Shown here one piece after another: positions 26,748 to 36,823 of a DNA stretch of 64,000 nt. Position 1 is the stretch's first letter; each line of letters opens with the position of its first letter. The DNA is from Martelella mediterranea (GTDB lineage: Bacteria; Pseudomonadota; Alphaproteobacteria; Rhizobiales; Rhizobiaceae), in assembly GCF_004342225.1 (NCBI RefSeq), contig NZ_SMAR01000002.1, forward strand, positions 62,001-126,000, written 5' to 3'. The notes under the pieces were generated by a model that saw only the letters and a program-made list of their open reading frames with translations, made no database searches and was not told the origin of the DNA. The position numbers and the translations under genes are program-made.

Positions 26748-27076
26748 TGTCAGAGCAGAAGGTAACCCGGCGTCAGCCATGGTTTTCAATCCTGTTTGCG
26801 CTGCTTCTCGTTCTGATGGCTTTTCTGCCGATCGTGCTGACCATGCTGGCAGCATTTGTTGCGAGCGTGAATGGTTGCAGACTGGATGAGGCCGGATATT
26901 ACCCTTGCGTCATTGCCGGTCATGATTTCAGCCACCTGCTCGGCAACCTCGGCATGACCTTCTGGTATGCATTCTTTTCCATGCCCGCTGCTCTGGCGCT
27001 TGCCTTTGTCTGGCTGTTGGTCATGGCATTGATACACGGGCTTCGCCGCTATAAGAAAAGCAGGCCTGAGGTCTGA
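26747..27076 (+). CDS. Small two-helix membrane protein within the his cluster (unrecognised)
   Basis: A 109-residue protein with two long hydrophobic segments (about residues 14-38 and 70-95) separated by a polar loop holding two Cys ([19 protein letters not shown]) and ending in a basic tail. The ATG overlaps the hisA TGA by one base, indicating translational coupling, and hisF follows after 43 bp. I do not recognise the family. Loop topology suggests the Cys pair faces the periplasm and may form a disulfide; this is inference. Confidence 0.7.
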   Translation: MSEQKVTRRQPWFSILFALLLVLMAFLPIVLTMLAAFVASVNGCRLDEAGYYPCVIAGHDFSHLLGNLGMTFWYAFFSMPAALALAFVWLLVMALIHGLRRYKKSRPEV

Positions 27077-27119
27077 CGATACAAGGCAACGGCCAGAAGC
27101 TGCCCGGAGAGGATTGAAC

Positions 27120-27902
27120 ATGTCACTGAAAGCCCGCGTTATCCCCTGCCTAGACGTAAAAGATGGCCGCGTTGTCAAAGGCGTGAATTTCGTTGACCTG
27201 ATTGACGCTGGAGATCCGGTGGAGGCTGCAAAAGCCTATGATGCCGCGGGCGCCGATGAGCTTTGCTTTCTCGATATCACCGCCACGTCGGACAATCGCG
27301 AAACCATTTATGACGTTATTACCCGCACGGCAGAACATTGCTTCATGCCGTTGACCGTGGGCGGCGGCGTGCGCGAGGTTTCCGATATCCGAAAGCTTCT
27401 GCTTTGCGGTGCTGACAAGGTTTCGATTAATTCCGCTGCAGTTAAAAACCCGGATTTTGTGGCGGAAGCCGCCGATAAATTCGGCAATCAGTGCATTGTC
27501 GTCGCCATTGACGCCAAGCGACGCGAAACGCCGGGCGATGAAACCGACAGCGCCTGGGAAATCTTCACCCATGGCGGGCGGAAGGCAACCGGAATCGACG
27601 CAGTTAAATTCGCCCGAAACGTGGTCGAGCGCGGTGCAGGTGAAATCCTGCTGACTTCGATGGACCGTGACGGCACCAAATCGGGTTTTGATCTGGAACT
27701 GACCCGCGCAATCGCCGATGCCGTATCAGTGCCGGTTATAGCCTCCGGAGGTGTCGGCACGCTGGACCATCTGGTGGATGGTATTCGCGAAGGACATGCA
27801 ACAGCTGTTCTGGCCGCCTCGATCTTCCACTTTGGTACCTATTCCATTGGTGAAGCAAAACAGTATATGGCTGATCACGGTATCGCCATGCGGCTGGACT
27901 GA
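27120..27902 (+). CDS. hisF: Imidazole glycerol phosphate synthase, cyclase subunit
   Basis: A 260-residue barrel enzyme that uses ammonia from HisH to make IGP and AICAR. Catalytic Asp residues are in [14 protein letters not shown] and [15 protein letters not shown], with the phosphate loops VGGGVRE and ASGGVGT. The start at 27120 has GGAGAGG at good spacing. hisE follows after 11 bp. Confidence 0.96.
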   Translation: MSLKARVIPCLDVKDGRVVKGVNFVDLIDAGDPVEAAKAYDAAGADELCFLDITATSDNRETIYDVITRTAEHCFMPLTVGGGVREVSDIRKLLLCGADKVSINSAAVKNPDFVAEAADKFGNQCIVVAIDAKRRETPGDETDSAWEIFTHGGRKATGIDAVKFARNVVERGAGEILLTSMDRDGTKSGFDLELTRAIADAVSVPVIASGGVGTLDHLVDGIREGHATAVLAASIFHFGTYSIGEAKQYMADHGIAMRLD

Positions 27903-27913
27903 GGAGAAACGCG

Positions 27914-28237
27914 ATGACCGATTTTTCACTGGCAGACCTTGAAACCATCGTCGCCGAGCGGGCAAAAGCATCGCCGGAGGAAAGCTGGACGGCCAGGCTC
28001 GTCTCCAAAGGTCAGACCAAAGCCGCCAAAAAACTGGGCGAAGAAGCCGTCGAAGTGGTGATCGGTGCCATCGCCGAAGACCGCGAAAACCTGACCTATG
28101 AAGCAGCAGACCTGCTTTATCATCTTCTGGTGGTTCTTAAAATCGCCGATATTCCGCTTGCCGATGTGATGGCGGAACTGGAGCGGCGCACCGGCCGTAC
28201 CGGCCTCGAAGAGAAAGCAGGGCGCACGCCTTCATGA
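27914..28237 (+). CDS. hisE: Phosphoribosyl-ATP pyrophosphatase
   Basis: A 107-residue all-alpha NTP pyrophosphatase acting at the second step of histidine synthesis. It carries the conserved [11 protein letters not shown] and [14 protein letters not shown] blocks with their acidic metal ligands. It is monofunctional, without HisI fusion. A GAGGAG ribosome-binding site precedes it and the coaA start overlaps its stop by 4 bp. Confidence 0.95.
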   Translation: MTDFSLADLETIVAERAKASPEESWTARLVSKGQTKAAKKLGEEAVEVVIGAIAEDRENLTYEAADLLYHLLVVLKIADIPLADVMAELERRTGRTGLEEKAGRTPS

Positions 28238-29238
28238 TGACTGCGTTTCAGGAAGCCTTGATGGGACAGGACAGCGCATCGGGAGAAAGCTGGTCAGAAC
28301 CGGTTTCGCCCTACCGCTTTTTTTCAGCAGATGAGTGGTCGCGGTTTCGCGCTGATACGCCACTGACGCTTAAAGCCGAAGAAGTCCGGCAGCTGCGCTC
28401 CTTGAACGACCCGATTGATCTGGAAGAGGTGCGGCGCATTTATCTGTCGCTGTCCAGGCTTTTGTCATCGCATGTGGAATCGTCGCAAATGCTGTTTCGT
28501 CAGCGCAAGCGCTTTTTGAACTTCAGCCAAACCGACAATAAAACACCCTTTATCATCGGCGTTGCCGGTCCGGTGGCCGTCGGAAAATCCACGACCGCGC
28601 GTCTTCTGAAACAGCTTCTTGCACGCTGGCCCTCCAGCCCGAAGGTCGACCTCGTCACCTCTGATGGCTTCTTGTACCCCAATGCCGTGCTGGAAATGGA
28701 AGGGCTCATGCGCCGCAAGGGCTTTCCCGAAAGCTTTGATACCGGCGCGATCCTGAAATTTCTGTCTGCGATCAAGGCCGGTATGCCCAATGTGAAGGCA
28801 CCGCTTTATTCGCACCAGAGCTATGATGTGATGCCTGATCAGTTCGTCACCGTGGACCGGCCTGATATCCTGATTTTCGAAGGTATCAATGTTTTACAGT
28901 CGCGCCACCTGCCGGAAGGCGGGCGCATGGTCCCGATCGTTTCGGACTATTTTGACTTCTCGATCTATATCGATGCCGATATGGAGCAGATTCACCAGTG
29001 GTATGTTTCGCGTTTCAAGAAACTGCGGCAAACCGCATTTCGGGATCCGGCTTCATACTTCCATCGCTATGCAAAGCTGGAAGAGGCCGATGCATTGCAG
29101 ATCGCTGAAGACCTCTGGGATAACATCAACCTTGTGAACCTGCAGCAGAACATTCTGCCCACCCGACCACGCGCCGATCTGATCCTGCGCAAAGGCCGTG
29201 ATCATCTGGTGGAGACAGTGGCGCTGAGGAAACTTTAA
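28234..29238 (+). CDS. coaA: Type I pantothenate kinase
   Basis: A 334-residue P-loop kinase that phosphorylates pantothenate, the first step of coenzyme A synthesis. Walker A is [34 protein letters not shown] and [12 protein letters not shown] match the substrate-binding regions of the bacterial type I enzyme, and FEGINVLQ is also conserved. It ends the his cluster transcript and is translationally coupled to hisE by a 4-bp overlap, the usual arrangement in rhizobia. Confidence 0.95.
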   Translation: MMTAFQEALMGQDSASGESWSEPVSPYRFFSADEWSRFRADTPLTLKAEEVRQLRSLNDPIDLEEVRRIYLSLSRLLSSHVESSQMLFRQRKRFLNFSQTDNKTPFIIGVAGPVAVGKSTTARLLKQLLARWPSSPKVDLVTSDGFLYPNAVLEMEGLMRRKGFPESFDTGAILKFLSAIKAGMPNVKAPLYSHQSYDVMPDQFVTVDRPDILIFEGINVLQSRHLPEGGRMVPIVSDYFDFSIYIDADMEQIHQWYVSRFKKLRQTAFRDPASYFHRYAKLEEADALQIAEDLWDNINLVNLQQNILPTRPRADLILRKGRDHLVETVALRKL

Positions 29239-29285
29239 ACGCAAAAAGCCCTGAGCCTTTCGCAAAAGTCCACTTCTTGCGTCAT

Positions 29286-29302
29286 CCCGGGCCTGATCCG
29301 GG
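29286..29302. repeat. Short palindromic repeat fragment
   Basis: CCCGG-N7-CCGGG within GTCATCCCGGGCCTGATCCG, a sequence type seen repeatedly between genes in many alphaproteobacterial genomes. It lies between the converging coaA and alkB genes. Confidence 0.4.
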
Positions 29303-29326
29303 CGCCATAACCATACGGAAAAGTCT

Positions 29327-29950
29327 TTAAGGAACCGGTGTCACGCGTCGCAGCGTCAGATTGATGCGCCCACCGTTTTTCAGCAAAGTCGATGTATCCG
29401 GGTAGATCCGCGAAACCCCGTGAAACGCCAGACGACTATCGCCAGCCAGCAGCACAACATCCCCGCTTTTCAGCTTAAACGAGACCGCCTTGTCCTTGCG
29501 CTCCTGTCCGCCGACACGAAAAAGGCAGGTATCGCCCAGTGATATCGAAAGGACCGGCGCGGAAAAATCGGCCTCGTCCCGATCCTGATGCATGCCCATT
29601 TTAGCGTCCGACTCATAGAAATTGATCAGACATGCCTCCGGTGGCACCTCAACACTGGCAAGATCATGCCAGAGATCAAGCAGTCGTCGCGGCATTTTTG
29701 GCCATGGTTTTTCGGTGACGGGATGTGTTTCCTGATAGCGATAGCCGCGTTCCTTGTCCGTGAGCCAGCCAAGCGTGCCACAATTGGTCATTCTGACAGA
29801 CATAGGCTTGCCGGTGCGCGGCATCAGCGGCACATATAACGGTGCCTCCGCGACAACAGCACGTATGTCCTCAAGCAGCGCTGTCTGTTCTGCGCGGTCG
29901 AGATAATCCGGCAGATAGCGAAAGCCAGTTGGAAAAGCCTGCTCGCTCAT
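29327..29950 (-). CDS. alkB: AlkB-type DNA/RNA oxidative demethylase
   Basis: A 207-residue Fe(II)/2-oxoglutarate dioxygenase that repairs 1-methyladenine and 3-methylcytosine. The iron ligands are His and Asp in GMHQDRDE and the distal His in LAFHGVSR; the 2-oxoglutarate arginines lie in RINLTLRRV, and the family segment LINFYESDAKM precedes the iron site. arfB lies immediately upstream across 8 bp on the same strand, so they form one transcript. Confidence 0.92.
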   Translation of the reverse strand: MSEQAFPTGFRYLPDYLDRAEQTALLEDIRAVVAEAPLYVPLMPRTGKPMSVRMTNCGTLGWLTDKERGYRYQETHPVTEKPWPKMPRRLLDLWHDLASVEVPPEACLINFYESDAKMGMHQDRDEADFSAPVLSISLGDTCLFRVGGQERKDKAVSFKLKSGDVVLLAGDSRLAFHGVSRIYPDTSTLLKNGGRINLTLRRVTPVP

Positions 29951-29958
29951 CGTTTATC

Positions 29959-30396
29959 CTACTCGTCGGATGATGGTTTGCCACGCATCTTCTTGATGGT
30001 GGCGCGGCCCGCCTTTTCCTTCAGCCGGCGTTCAATCGAACCACGCGTGGGCTTGGTTTTGCGGCGACGCGGCGGCGGCGGTGCGGCAGCGGCCAAAACC
30101 AGTTCCTTCAGCCGTTCGCGGGCATCCTCGCGGTTACGCTCCTGACTGCGATGGCGATTTGCCTCAATCAGCAGAACGCCTTCCTTCGAAACCTTGCGGC
30201 CACCCAGCCGGACCAGATTCCGCTTCACGCGCTCCGGCAAGGACGGTGAGCTTTCGACTGCGAAAAAAAGCTGCACGCCAGTTGCAACCTTGTTCACATT
30301 CTGCCCGCCAGGACCGCCAGCCAGGACAAACTGTTCGGTCAGTTCCCAGCCGTAAATCGTTATCCGGTCATTGATGAAGAGATCGCTTGAGGCCAT
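29959..30396 (-). CDS. arfB: Alternative ribosome-rescue factor ArfB (class I release-factor-like)
   Basis: A 145-residue peptidyl-tRNA hydrolase that rescues ribosomes stalled on non-stop mRNA. The catalytic GGQ is in LAGGPGGQNVNKVAT, followed by the release-factor core, and the C-terminus is the expected basic tail (about residues 105-140, rich in Arg/Lys) that enters the empty mRNA channel. Length matches YaeJ/ArfB. Co-transcribed with alkB downstream. Confidence 0.94.
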   Translation of the reverse strand: MASSDLFINDRITIYGWELTEQFVLAGGPGGQNVNKVATGVQLFFAVESSPSLPERVKRNLVRLGGRKVSKEGVLLIEANRHRSQERNREDARERLKELVLAAAAPPPPRRRKTKPTRGSIERRLKEKAGRATIKKMRGKPSSDE

Positions 30397-30659
30397 GCAC
30401 GCTTTATCTCATGGTGACAACAAGGCTTCAAGAGATACCCACGGCGAAGGCTTGCAATCCATTATCTTGACTTCGCCATGATTGCGGTTTAGCCAATTCC
30501 CAAGGCTTGGGTCGCCTGCCGTCCGCTGGGTTTGAACAACCCATGGTGAAGTACCCGCGACAACCGTCTGAGCGATGTTTTCAAACCTTGCGCATTCGCG
30601 GTTCCGGCAACGCGGACACCGAAACACCTGACAGGCGAATGCGAATGGAAAACTTCGCC
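30397..30659. other. Divergent intergenic region arfB / glyoxalase-related gene
   Basis: 263 bp without a gene. Two small perfect hairpins are visible: CCCAAG-G-CTTGGG (30499-30511) and TGGGTT-TGAAC-AACCCA (30527-30543). They may lie in the leader of the plus-strand gene. Confidence 0.4.
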
Positions 30660-31100
30660 ATGCCGAATTTACCACTCCCCTCTCTTGAGGCTATCAAAGA
30701 TCAGGCGAAACGTCTGCGCACCCGGCTCGCACAGGAAAATGAAGCGATCTCCCATGCCCGCGCGCTGGAACTGGTTGCCGCACAGTATGGTTTTCGCGAC
30801 TGGAATACGCTTCACGCCAAGGCGGGCAACCGGCCACCACTCAATCCATGGGCGCTGGGCACACGAGTTTCGGGCTCCTATCTTGGCCATGCCTTCGATG
30901 CTGAAATCATTTCGGCGCAAATGCTTGCCGACCATCCACGCCGATACCGCCTGACACTGAAATTCGACGAGCCCGTCGATGTCGTGGCCTTTGACAGCTT
31001 TTCATCGATGCGTCGCCGGATCAATTGCACAGTCGACGAAACCGGCCGGTCTGCCGCCAGAACATCGGACGGTCGCCCCCATGTGGAACTCGCCTGGTAG
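30660..31100 (+). CDS. Glyoxalase-superfamily-related protein
   Basis: A 146-residue protein with an N-terminal helical domain of the glyoxalase-related type (SLEAIKDQAKRLRTRLAQ, ISHARALELVAAQYGFRDWN, TLHA) and a C-terminal part of about 80 residues with beta-rich pattern ending HVELAW. The start at 30660 gives the domain a complete N-terminus; GGAA lies about 10 nt upstream. Its function is not established. It ends at a strong terminator shared with pckA. Confidence 0.72.
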   Translation: MPNLPLPSLEAIKDQAKRLRTRLAQENEAISHARALELVAAQYGFRDWNTLHAKAGNRPPLNPWALGTRVSGSYLGHAFDAEIISAQMLADHPRRYRLTLKFDEPVDVVAFDSFSSMRRRINCTVDETGRSAARTSDGRPHVELAW

Positions 31101-31120
31101 ACATGACACCTCGAGACGAG

Positions 31121-31157
31121 AAATGCCCGGGCGCGCAAATTCGCATCCCGGGCATTT
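31121..31157. terminator. Bidirectional hairpin terminator between the glyoxalase-related gene and pckA
   Basis: AAATGCCCGGG pairs perfectly with CCCGGGCATTT (11 bp) over a 15-nt loop, between two converging genes. T-runs are short (TTT within the stem). Confidence 0.7.
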
Positions 31158-31189
31158 CAGGCACTCCTCCTGCCGAGCTTAATTCCGAT

Positions 31190-32800
31190 TCACGCAGCCA
31201 CCAAAACGCCTGGCGCGGCGGCCTTCACGCCGCTGTCAACATGTGGCTCAAAGCGCGCAAAGTTTGCGACAAACATATCCACCAGCTTGGCCGCCTGCGC
31301 ATCATAGGCACATGGGTCAGCCCAAGTGCTGCGCGGGTTAAGGATAGAGCGCTCGACGCCCGCAATATCAACCGGAACACTAAATCCGAAATGACTATCA
31401 ACCCTGAATTGGGCATCTCTAAGGCGGCCGGAAAGCGCTTCTTTGAGCATGGCGCGGGTCTGCCGGATTGGCATGCGCTGACCAATACCATAGGCCCCGC
31501 CGGTCCAGCCGGTATTCACGAGCCAGCAATCGACACCATGTTTTGCAATCAGCGCCTTTAAAAGATTGCCATACTCTGCCGGATGACGCGGCATGAACGG
31601 AGCGCCAAAGCAGGTTGAAAAAGTTGCTTCCGGTTCTGTTACACCTTTTTCCGTCCCGGCAACCTTAGCGGTATAGCCGGAGAGAAAGTGATACATGGCT
31701 TGGTCCGGCGTCAGTCGGGCAATCGGCGGCAACACACCGAAAGCATCGGCCGTCAGCATGATGATGGTTTTGGGATGGGGCGCCCGCCCGGTGCATGATG
31801 CATTCGAGATATAGTGAAGCGGGTAAGCGCAGCGCGTGTTCTCCGTCAGCGACGCGTCGTCGAAGTCCGGCTTGCGATCGGCATCGAGAACGACATTTTC
31901 AAGCACAGTTCCGAAACGCTTTGTCGTTCCATAAATCTGCGGCTCAGCCTCTGCCGAAAGGCGGATCGTCTTGGCATAGCACCCGCCTTCGAAGTTAAAG
32001 AGTCCATCTGCGCCCCAGCCATGCTCATCGTCGCCGATCAGCGTGCGCTCAGGATCAGCTGAGAGCGTTGTTTTTCCCGTGCCGGAGAGGCCGAAAAATA
32101 CGGCAGCATCGCCATTGTCGCCGACATTGGCCGAGCAATGCATCGGCATCACCCCGCGCGCTGGCAAAAGGTAGTTCAGGACTGTGAACACAGATTTCTT
32201 CATTTCACCGGCATAGGATGTGCCGCCAATCAGAACGAGGCCGTTCTCCAGATCGCAGGCGATCACCGTTTCCGTCCGGCAGCCGTAGCGCTTGGGGTCG
32301 GCCACGAAGCTCGGCAGATTGATAATCGTCAGCTTAGCCTGAAACCGCTCAAGCGCGTCCATATCCGGCCGAATCAGAAGATTGCGAATGAACAGCGAAT
32401 GCCAAGCATACTCTGTCACGACACGCGTTGGCAGCGCGTTCTGACTGTCGGCGCCACCGATCAGATCCTGAACAAACAGGTCTTTGCCTTCCGCATGCGC
32501 CAGCATATCTGCTTTAAGGAGCGCGAAGTGTTCGGCAGACATGGGCTTGTTATTGTCCCACCACACCGCATTGCGTGTCGCGTCATCAAAGACAACAAAC
32601 TTGTCCTTGGCAGACCGGCCGGTATGCTGCCCTGTCAGTGCCCGCAGCGCACCATCAGCCGTCATGGTCGCCTCACCGCGCCGAACCGCCTCCTCGCAAA
32701 GTTCAGCCGGCAACAGATTGTAATAAACTCTTTTTAGCCCCCGCAATCCCGACTCTCGTGCAGAAAATTCGTGATTGAAAACGCCAAGCTCCTCCGCCAT
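31190..32800 (-). CDS. pckA: Phosphoenolpyruvate carboxykinase (ATP)
   Basis: A 536-residue gluconeogenic enzyme converting oxaloacetate and ATP to phosphoenolpyruvate. The kinase-1a P-loop [16 protein letters not shown] and the metal-binding IGDDEHGWG are intact; the substrate-binding [14 protein letters not shown] and C-terminal [10 protein letters not shown] segments match ATP-dependent enzymes. It is divergent from chvI across an AT-rich region, the order seen in Brucella and rhizobia, where ChvG/ChvI relatives are known to influence central carbon metabolism. Confidence 0.97.
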   Translation of the reverse strand: MAEELGVFNHEFSARESGLRGLKRVYYNLLPAELCEEAVRRGEATMTADGALRALTGQHTGRSAKDKFVVFDDATRNAVWWDNNKPMSAEHFALLKADMLAHAEGKDLFVQDLIGGADSQNALPTRVVTEYAWHSLFIRNLLIRPDMDALERFQAKLTIINLPSFVADPKRYGCRTETVIACDLENGLVLIGGTSYAGEMKKSVFTVLNYLLPARGVMPMHCSANVGDNGDAAVFFGLSGTGKTTLSADPERTLIGDDEHGWGADGLFNFEGGCYAKTIRLSAEAEPQIYGTTKRFGTVLENVVLDADRKPDFDDASLTENTRCAYPLHYISNASCTGRAPHPKTIIMLTADAFGVLPPIARLTPDQAMYHFLSGYTAKVAGTEKGVTEPEATFSTCFGAPFMPRHPAEYGNLLKALIAKHGVDCWLVNTGWTGGAYGIGQRMPIRQTRAMLKEALSGRLRDAQFRVDSHFGFSVPVDIAGVERSILNPRSTWADPCAYDAQAAKLVDMFVANFARFEPHVDSGVKAAAPGVLVAA

Positions 32801-33127
32801 CGAAACGATCCTTCACCGATTTAAACAAAATGAATTTTTTAAAAACATATTAAATAATTTCGCATTCATCAACCTTGGATTTTATAAAGGTCAATAATTT
32901 CATAGGTTTAATCGATTTAATGAAATTGTTAAAATTGCAGAATTCCTGATTCTGCGTTTTAACTCATGGACTTAGAAAATCAGAGAAAAACGGCTCTAAA
33001 AGGGTTCAACCCCGGTAAATTCTTGGTATTGACCGCTTTGCCACAATTTGTTCCAGTTTTTTTCCAACAAGGGCTGGAACCTGAATACGGGCTCGCATGC
33101 TCTTTTAAACGCTAAGGAGACCCACGC
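32801..33127. other. AT-rich divergent promoter region pckA / chvI
   Basis: 327 bp without a gene and strongly AT-rich from about 32820 to 33060, so it should carry the promoters of pckA and the chvI-chvG-hprK operon. A perfect 7-bp inverted repeat GCAGAAT-TCCTG-ATTCTGC lies at 32937-32955. The chvI ribosome-binding site AAGGAG is just before its ATG. Confidence 0.55.
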
Positions 33128-33844
33128 ATGCAGACGATTGCTCTGGTGGATGACGATCGCAATATCCTGACCTCAGTCTCGATTGCACTGGAGTCGGAAG
33201 GCTTTCGCGTCGACACATACACCGACGGCGCCACGGCGCTGACCGGTCTCCAGTCCAACCCGCCACAACTGGCGATTTTCGACATCAAGATGCCCCGAAT
33301 GGATGGAATGGAGCTTCTACGCAGATTGCGCCAGAAGTCAGACATTCCGGTCATCTTTCTGACATCGAAGGATGAGGAGATCGATGAGCTTTTCGGCCTG
33401 AAGATGGGGGCCGACGACTTCATCACCAAACCGTTCTCGCAGCGGCTTCTGGTTGAGCGCGTCCGCGCCGTTCTGCGTCGCGCCGCAGCGCGGGAAAATG
33501 CAGCCAGCGGCATCAAGACGGTTGAAAGCGAAGCCAGCAAGCCGCTTGAACGCGGGCCGCTTCTGATGGATCGCGAACGCCACACCTGCACCTGGAAAGG
33601 CGCACCTGTGACCCTTACAGTGACAGAATTTCTGATCCTTCAGTCTCTCGCCCAGCGCCCCGGCGTTGTTAAAAGCCGTGATGCCCTGATGGATGCTGCC
33701 TATGACGATCAGGTTTACGTCGATGACCGTACGATCGACAGCCACATCAAGCGGCTGCGCAAGAAGTTCAAGATGGTGGACACCGAATTTGACATGATTG
33801 AAACGCTCTACGGCGTGGGCTACCGTTTCCGCGAAGCAGCCTGA
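33128..33844 (+). CDS. chvI: Two-component response regulator ChvI/BvrR
   Basis: A 238-residue OmpR-family regulator. The acidic pocket VDDDRN and phospho-acceptor Asp52 ([10 protein letters not shown]) are present, Lys lies in FITKPFSQ, and the C-terminal winged helix includes [23 protein letters not shown]. In rhizobia and Brucella this regulator controls envelope composition, acid response, exopolysaccharide and virulence or symbiosis genes. The sensor chvG follows after 20 bp. Confidence 0.95.
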   Translation: MQTIALVDDDRNILTSVSIALESEGFRVDTYTDGATALTGLQSNPPQLAIFDIKMPRMDGMELLRRLRQKSDIPVIFLTSKDEEIDELFGLKMGADDFITKPFSQRLLVERVRAVLRRAAARENAASGIKTVESEASKPLERGPLLMDRERHTCTWKGAPVTLTVTEFLILQSLAQRPGVVKSRDALMDAAYDDQVYVDDRTIDSHIKRLRKKFKMVDTEFDMIETLYGVGYRFREAA

Positions 33845-33864
33845 TCACAGAGCGAAACTGAAGC

Positions 33865-35640
33865 GTGGCAGACAGCAAGGAAGCATCGGCAAAGAGGAAA
33901 CCGGGGCGGCGATGGATCAGGCCATTTGCCGCGCTGCGATGGCTTCTGGGCTCCACGGTCTTTTCCAGCCTGAACTGGCGCATTCTGTTCTTCAACCTTC
34001 TGGCGCTCTTCTTCCTTGTCGGCGGCATCCTTTATCTCAACCAGTTTCGCGAAGGGCTGATTGATGCACGCATTCAGAGCCTGCTGACACAGGGCGAGAT
34101 CATCGCAGGGGCTATTGCGTCTTCAGCTTCGGTTGAAACCGACACCATGACCATCGATCCGCAGAAGCTTCTGGAGCTTCAGGCAGGAGAAAGTGCCCGC
34201 CCGACAACCAGCGATGAAGATCTTCGCTTTCCGATCGATACGGAAAAGGTCGCCCCGATCCTCAGACGGCTGATTTCCCCCACCCGCACCCGTGCTCGAA
34301 TCTTCGATCCGGATGCGAACCTGATCCTGGATTCGCGCTACATGTATTCGCGTAGCTATGTGCTGCGCTCTGATCTGCCACCGGTTGAAGAAAGCTTCGT
34401 AGACCGCGCAGAAAGCAGGCTCGGCAGCCTGATGAACCGCCTTTTACAGCCGGGCGACCTGCCGCGCTATCAGGAGGCGCCAAGTGGTGACGGCTCGATT
34501 TACGCGGAAGTCGAAAAGGCACTGGACGGCCAGCGCTCCACGCAGGTCAGCGTTACCGATGGCGGCAAGCTGATCGTATCTGTTGCGGTGCCGATTCAGC
34601 GGTTTCGCGCCGTGCTCGGTGTGCTTATGCTGTCCACCCAGGCCGGTGAGATCGACAAGATCGTCCATGCCGAACGCCTCGCCATTATCCGCATGTTTGC
34701 CGTTACAGCTGTCGTCACGATGGTTCTGTCGCTGATGCTGTCGTCAACGATTGCCAATCCGCTGAGAAAGCTGGCCGATGCCGCAGTGCGTGTCCGTAGA
34801 GGCGGCCCGCGGGAACGGGAAGAAATTCCGGACTTCTCATCGCGTCAGGATGAGATCGGCCATCTTTCCAAGGCGCTCAGGGAAATGACGACAGCGCTTT
34901 ACGACCGAATTGATGCCATTGACAGTTTCGCCGCAGACGTGGCGCATGAACTGAAAAACCCGCTGACATCGCTTCGAAGTGCGGTCGAAACACTACCGCT
35001 TGCCAAGACAGAGGAGTCCAAAGCGCGCCTTACGGAAATCATCCAGCATGATGTCCGCCGGCTTGATCGTCTGATCAGTGATATTTCGGATGCGTCCCGG
35101 CTGGATGCGGAGCTTGCCCGTGAAGACGCCAAGACCTTCGACGCTGAAAAGCTTCTGACGGATCTGGTTTCCCTTTCACAGCAAACCAGCCAGCGCACCA
35201 AGAAAGTCGAAATTCATTTCGAAGCCGAAAATGCCAACCACGGCAAGGGTGCATTTCAGGCGTTCGGCCACGACCTCAGGATCGGCCAGATCATCACCAA
35301 TCTGATTGAAAATGCCCGCTCATTTGTGCCTGAACATACCGGTCGGATCGACGTCAGGCTGAAGCGCAATCGCAATCAGATTGTGATTACGGTGAGCGAT
35401 AACGGGCCGGGTATCCGCATCGAGAATATCGAACGGATTTTCGAGCGTTTTTATACGGATCGCCCGGATAGTGAGGCATTCGGTCAGAATTCCGGCCTTG
35501 GGCTTTCTATCTCCAGACAGATCGCCGAAGCCCATGGCGGCACGCTGACCGCCCACAATATCACGAATGAAGAAACCGGAGAGCTGGCCGGAGCCTGTTT
35601 CACACTGACGCTCCCGGCTTCCGGTTCACGCAATTCATGA
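33865..35640 (+). CDS. chvG: Sensor histidine kinase ChvG/BvrS (ExoS)
   Basis: A 591-residue membrane sensor kinase. A basic N-terminus is followed by a transmembrane segment (about residues 43-62), a large periplasmic domain, a second segment (about 275-295), HAMP, an H-box VAHELKNPLTSLR and ATPase boxes NLIENA, DNGPGI and GLGLSIS. The best start is a GTG at 33865, as no ATG lies nearby in frame. The stop overlaps the hprK ATG by 4 bp. It phosphorylates ChvI. Confidence 0.95.
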   Translation: MADSKEASAKRKPGRRWIRPFAALRWLLGSTVFSSLNWRILFFNLLALFFLVGGILYLNQFREGLIDARIQSLLTQGEIIAGAIASSASVETDTMTIDPQKLLELQAGESARPTTSDEDLRFPIDTEKVAPILRRLISPTRTRARIFDPDANLILDSRYMYSRSYVLRSDLPPVEESFVDRAESRLGSLMNRLLQPGDLPRYQEAPSGDGSIYAEVEKALDGQRSTQVSVTDGGKLIVSVAVPIQRFRAVLGVLMLSTQAGEIDKIVHAERLAIIRMFAVTAVVTMVLSLMLSSTIANPLRKLADAAVRVRRGGPREREEIPDFSSRQDEIGHLSKALREMTTALYDRIDAIDSFAADVAHELKNPLTSLRSAVETLPLAKTEESKARLTEIIQHDVRRLDRLISDISDASRLDAELAREDAKTFDAEKLLTDLVSLSQQTSQRTKKVEIHFEAENANHGKGAFQAFGHDLRIGQIITNLIENARSFVPEHTGRIDVRLKRNRNQIVITVSDNGPGIRIENIERIFERFYTDRPDSEAFGQNSGLGLSISRQIAEAHGGTLTAHNITNEETGELAGACFTLTLPASGSRNS

Positions 35641-36125
35641 CGGATGCACGCGAAAGGATAAACCGGCACGCAACGGCGATTGTCATCGGCAGCACCGGCA
35701 TTGCGTTTATCGGACCACCAGGGGCAGGCAAGAGCGAATGTGCACTCGCCTGCCTGCGCGCCGCGGGAACGTATGGCCTTTTTTCCCGCCTCATCGCGGA
35801 CGATCAGATCTTTGTTTCCGCCGCAAACGGGCGCATTATTGCAGAAACACCGCAAACCATAGCAGGTCAGATTGAAGTGCGCGGGACCGGCATTGCCCGC
35901 CTGCCTTATATTTCTGCCGCTGTCATCGATTTTGCTGTCAGCCTGGTCAGGCCGGACACGGCCGAACGCATGCCGCCTGTAAATCAGCGCTGGGCGGTTA
36001 CGAAGACCCGAACATTGCCGCAGATCAACCTGACATGGCCATCGCCAGATCCGCTTTCCCGCCTGATGGCAGCCTGCCCCGGCCTTGAAACCGGCCAGCC
36101 GGCGGTGCCCGGTCTTCTTGTCTGA
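35637..36125 (+). CDS. hprK: HPr kinase/phosphorylase, short alphaproteobacterial form
   Basis: A 162-residue protein comprising only the catalytic C-terminal domain of HprK. Walker A is FIGPPGAGKSECALACL and the downstream ADDQIFV and EVRGTGIARLPY segments match the capture loop and family signature. Firmicute HprK has an extra N-terminal domain, lacking here as in other alphaproteobacteria. It regulates HPr by Ser phosphorylation. Translationally coupled to chvG, linking the sensor kinase to the PTS relay. Confidence 0.93.
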   Translation: MTDARERINRHATAIVIGSTGIAFIGPPGAGKSECALACLRAAGTYGLFSRLIADDQIFVSAANGRIIAETPQTIAGQIEVRGTGIARLPYISAAVIDFAVSLVRPDTAERMPPVNQRWAVTKTRTLPQINLTWPSPDPLSRLMAACPGLETGQPAVPGLLV

Positions 36126-36407
36126 AAAACCGCATTCGCCGGGCTTATCTGTGTTTGCCATGCATCAGCACAGTGGACGCGTTTGTTTTCGTGACATATT
36201 TGACCCTTTTTGGCTTGAACTTCGCGCAGGCTTGGACAAGATGCGTATTCTATAAGTCTGTTTGCCGCCTCCTGTGTCGGCGGCCTTCCGCTCAGGAACG
36301 CCGAAGGCGCTGCTGGGGGCGAAAAGCAGCGAAAAATCCAGCAGTTGGAGCACTGCAATGCCCCATGAAACGGGCGGATCCGTGCTTCAGAAGGGAGCGA
36401 AACGCAT
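36126..36407. other. Intergenic region between hprK and the EIIA gene
   Basis: 282 bp with no credible gene. It includes a T-rich patch near 36190-36215 and a GC-rich hairpin-prone stretch near 36265-36310. Probably the EIIA-HPr promoter; no operator is recognised. Confidence 0.4.
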
Positions 36408-36809
36408 ATGATCGGACTGGTGCTTGTGACCCATGGCGGACTTGCAGAAGAATTTCGGCTGGCCGTTGAACATGTTGTCGGGCCGCAAGAAGCGATCGAA
36501 ACCATCTCGATCGGCCCGGAAGATGACATGGATCACCGCCGCGATGATATTCTCAAAGCGGTTGGTAAAGCAGACAGCGGCAACGGCGTAATCATTCTGA
36601 CGGATATGTTCGGTGGCACGCCCTCCAATCTGGCTATTTCAATCATGGCCAGCGGAAAGACCGAAGTCATTGCCGGCGTTAACCTGCCGATGCTGATCAA
36701 GCTGGTCGCCGTACGCGGCGAGAACGACATGGCCAAGGCACTGGCAGAAGCAGAGGACGCAGGACGCAAATATATCAATGTCGCCAGCCGCGTCTTAAGC
36801 GGCAAATAG
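36408..36809 (+). CDS. PTS mannose-type EIIA component (regulatory)
   Basis: A 133-residue EIIA-Man domain protein. The phosphorylated His is His9 in LVLVTHGGLAEEF, and the ILTDMFGGTPSNLA signature is intact. No EIIB, EIIC or EIID gene is nearby, so it likely serves a regulatory phosphorelay rather than sugar transport. HPr follows after 14 bp and hprK precedes it, the standard alphaproteobacterial arrangement. Confidence 0.93.
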   Translation: MIGLVLVTHGGLAEEFRLAVEHVVGPQEAIETISIGPEDDMDHRRDDILKAVGKADSGNGVIILTDMFGGTPSNLAISIMASGKTEVIAGVNLPMLIKLVAVRGENDMAKALAEAEDAGRKYINVASRVLSGK

Positions 36810-36823
36810 GACCTGGCGACTGA

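Noticed and set aside
30409-30675. 88-codon minus-strand frame upstream of the glyoxalase-related gene
   Set aside because: Lies in the divergent promoter region with two hairpins and shows no coding signal.
35984-36529. 181-codon minus-strand frame over the hprK/EIIA junction
   Set aside because: Shadow of hprK and the EIIA gene; no motif or ribosome-binding site.
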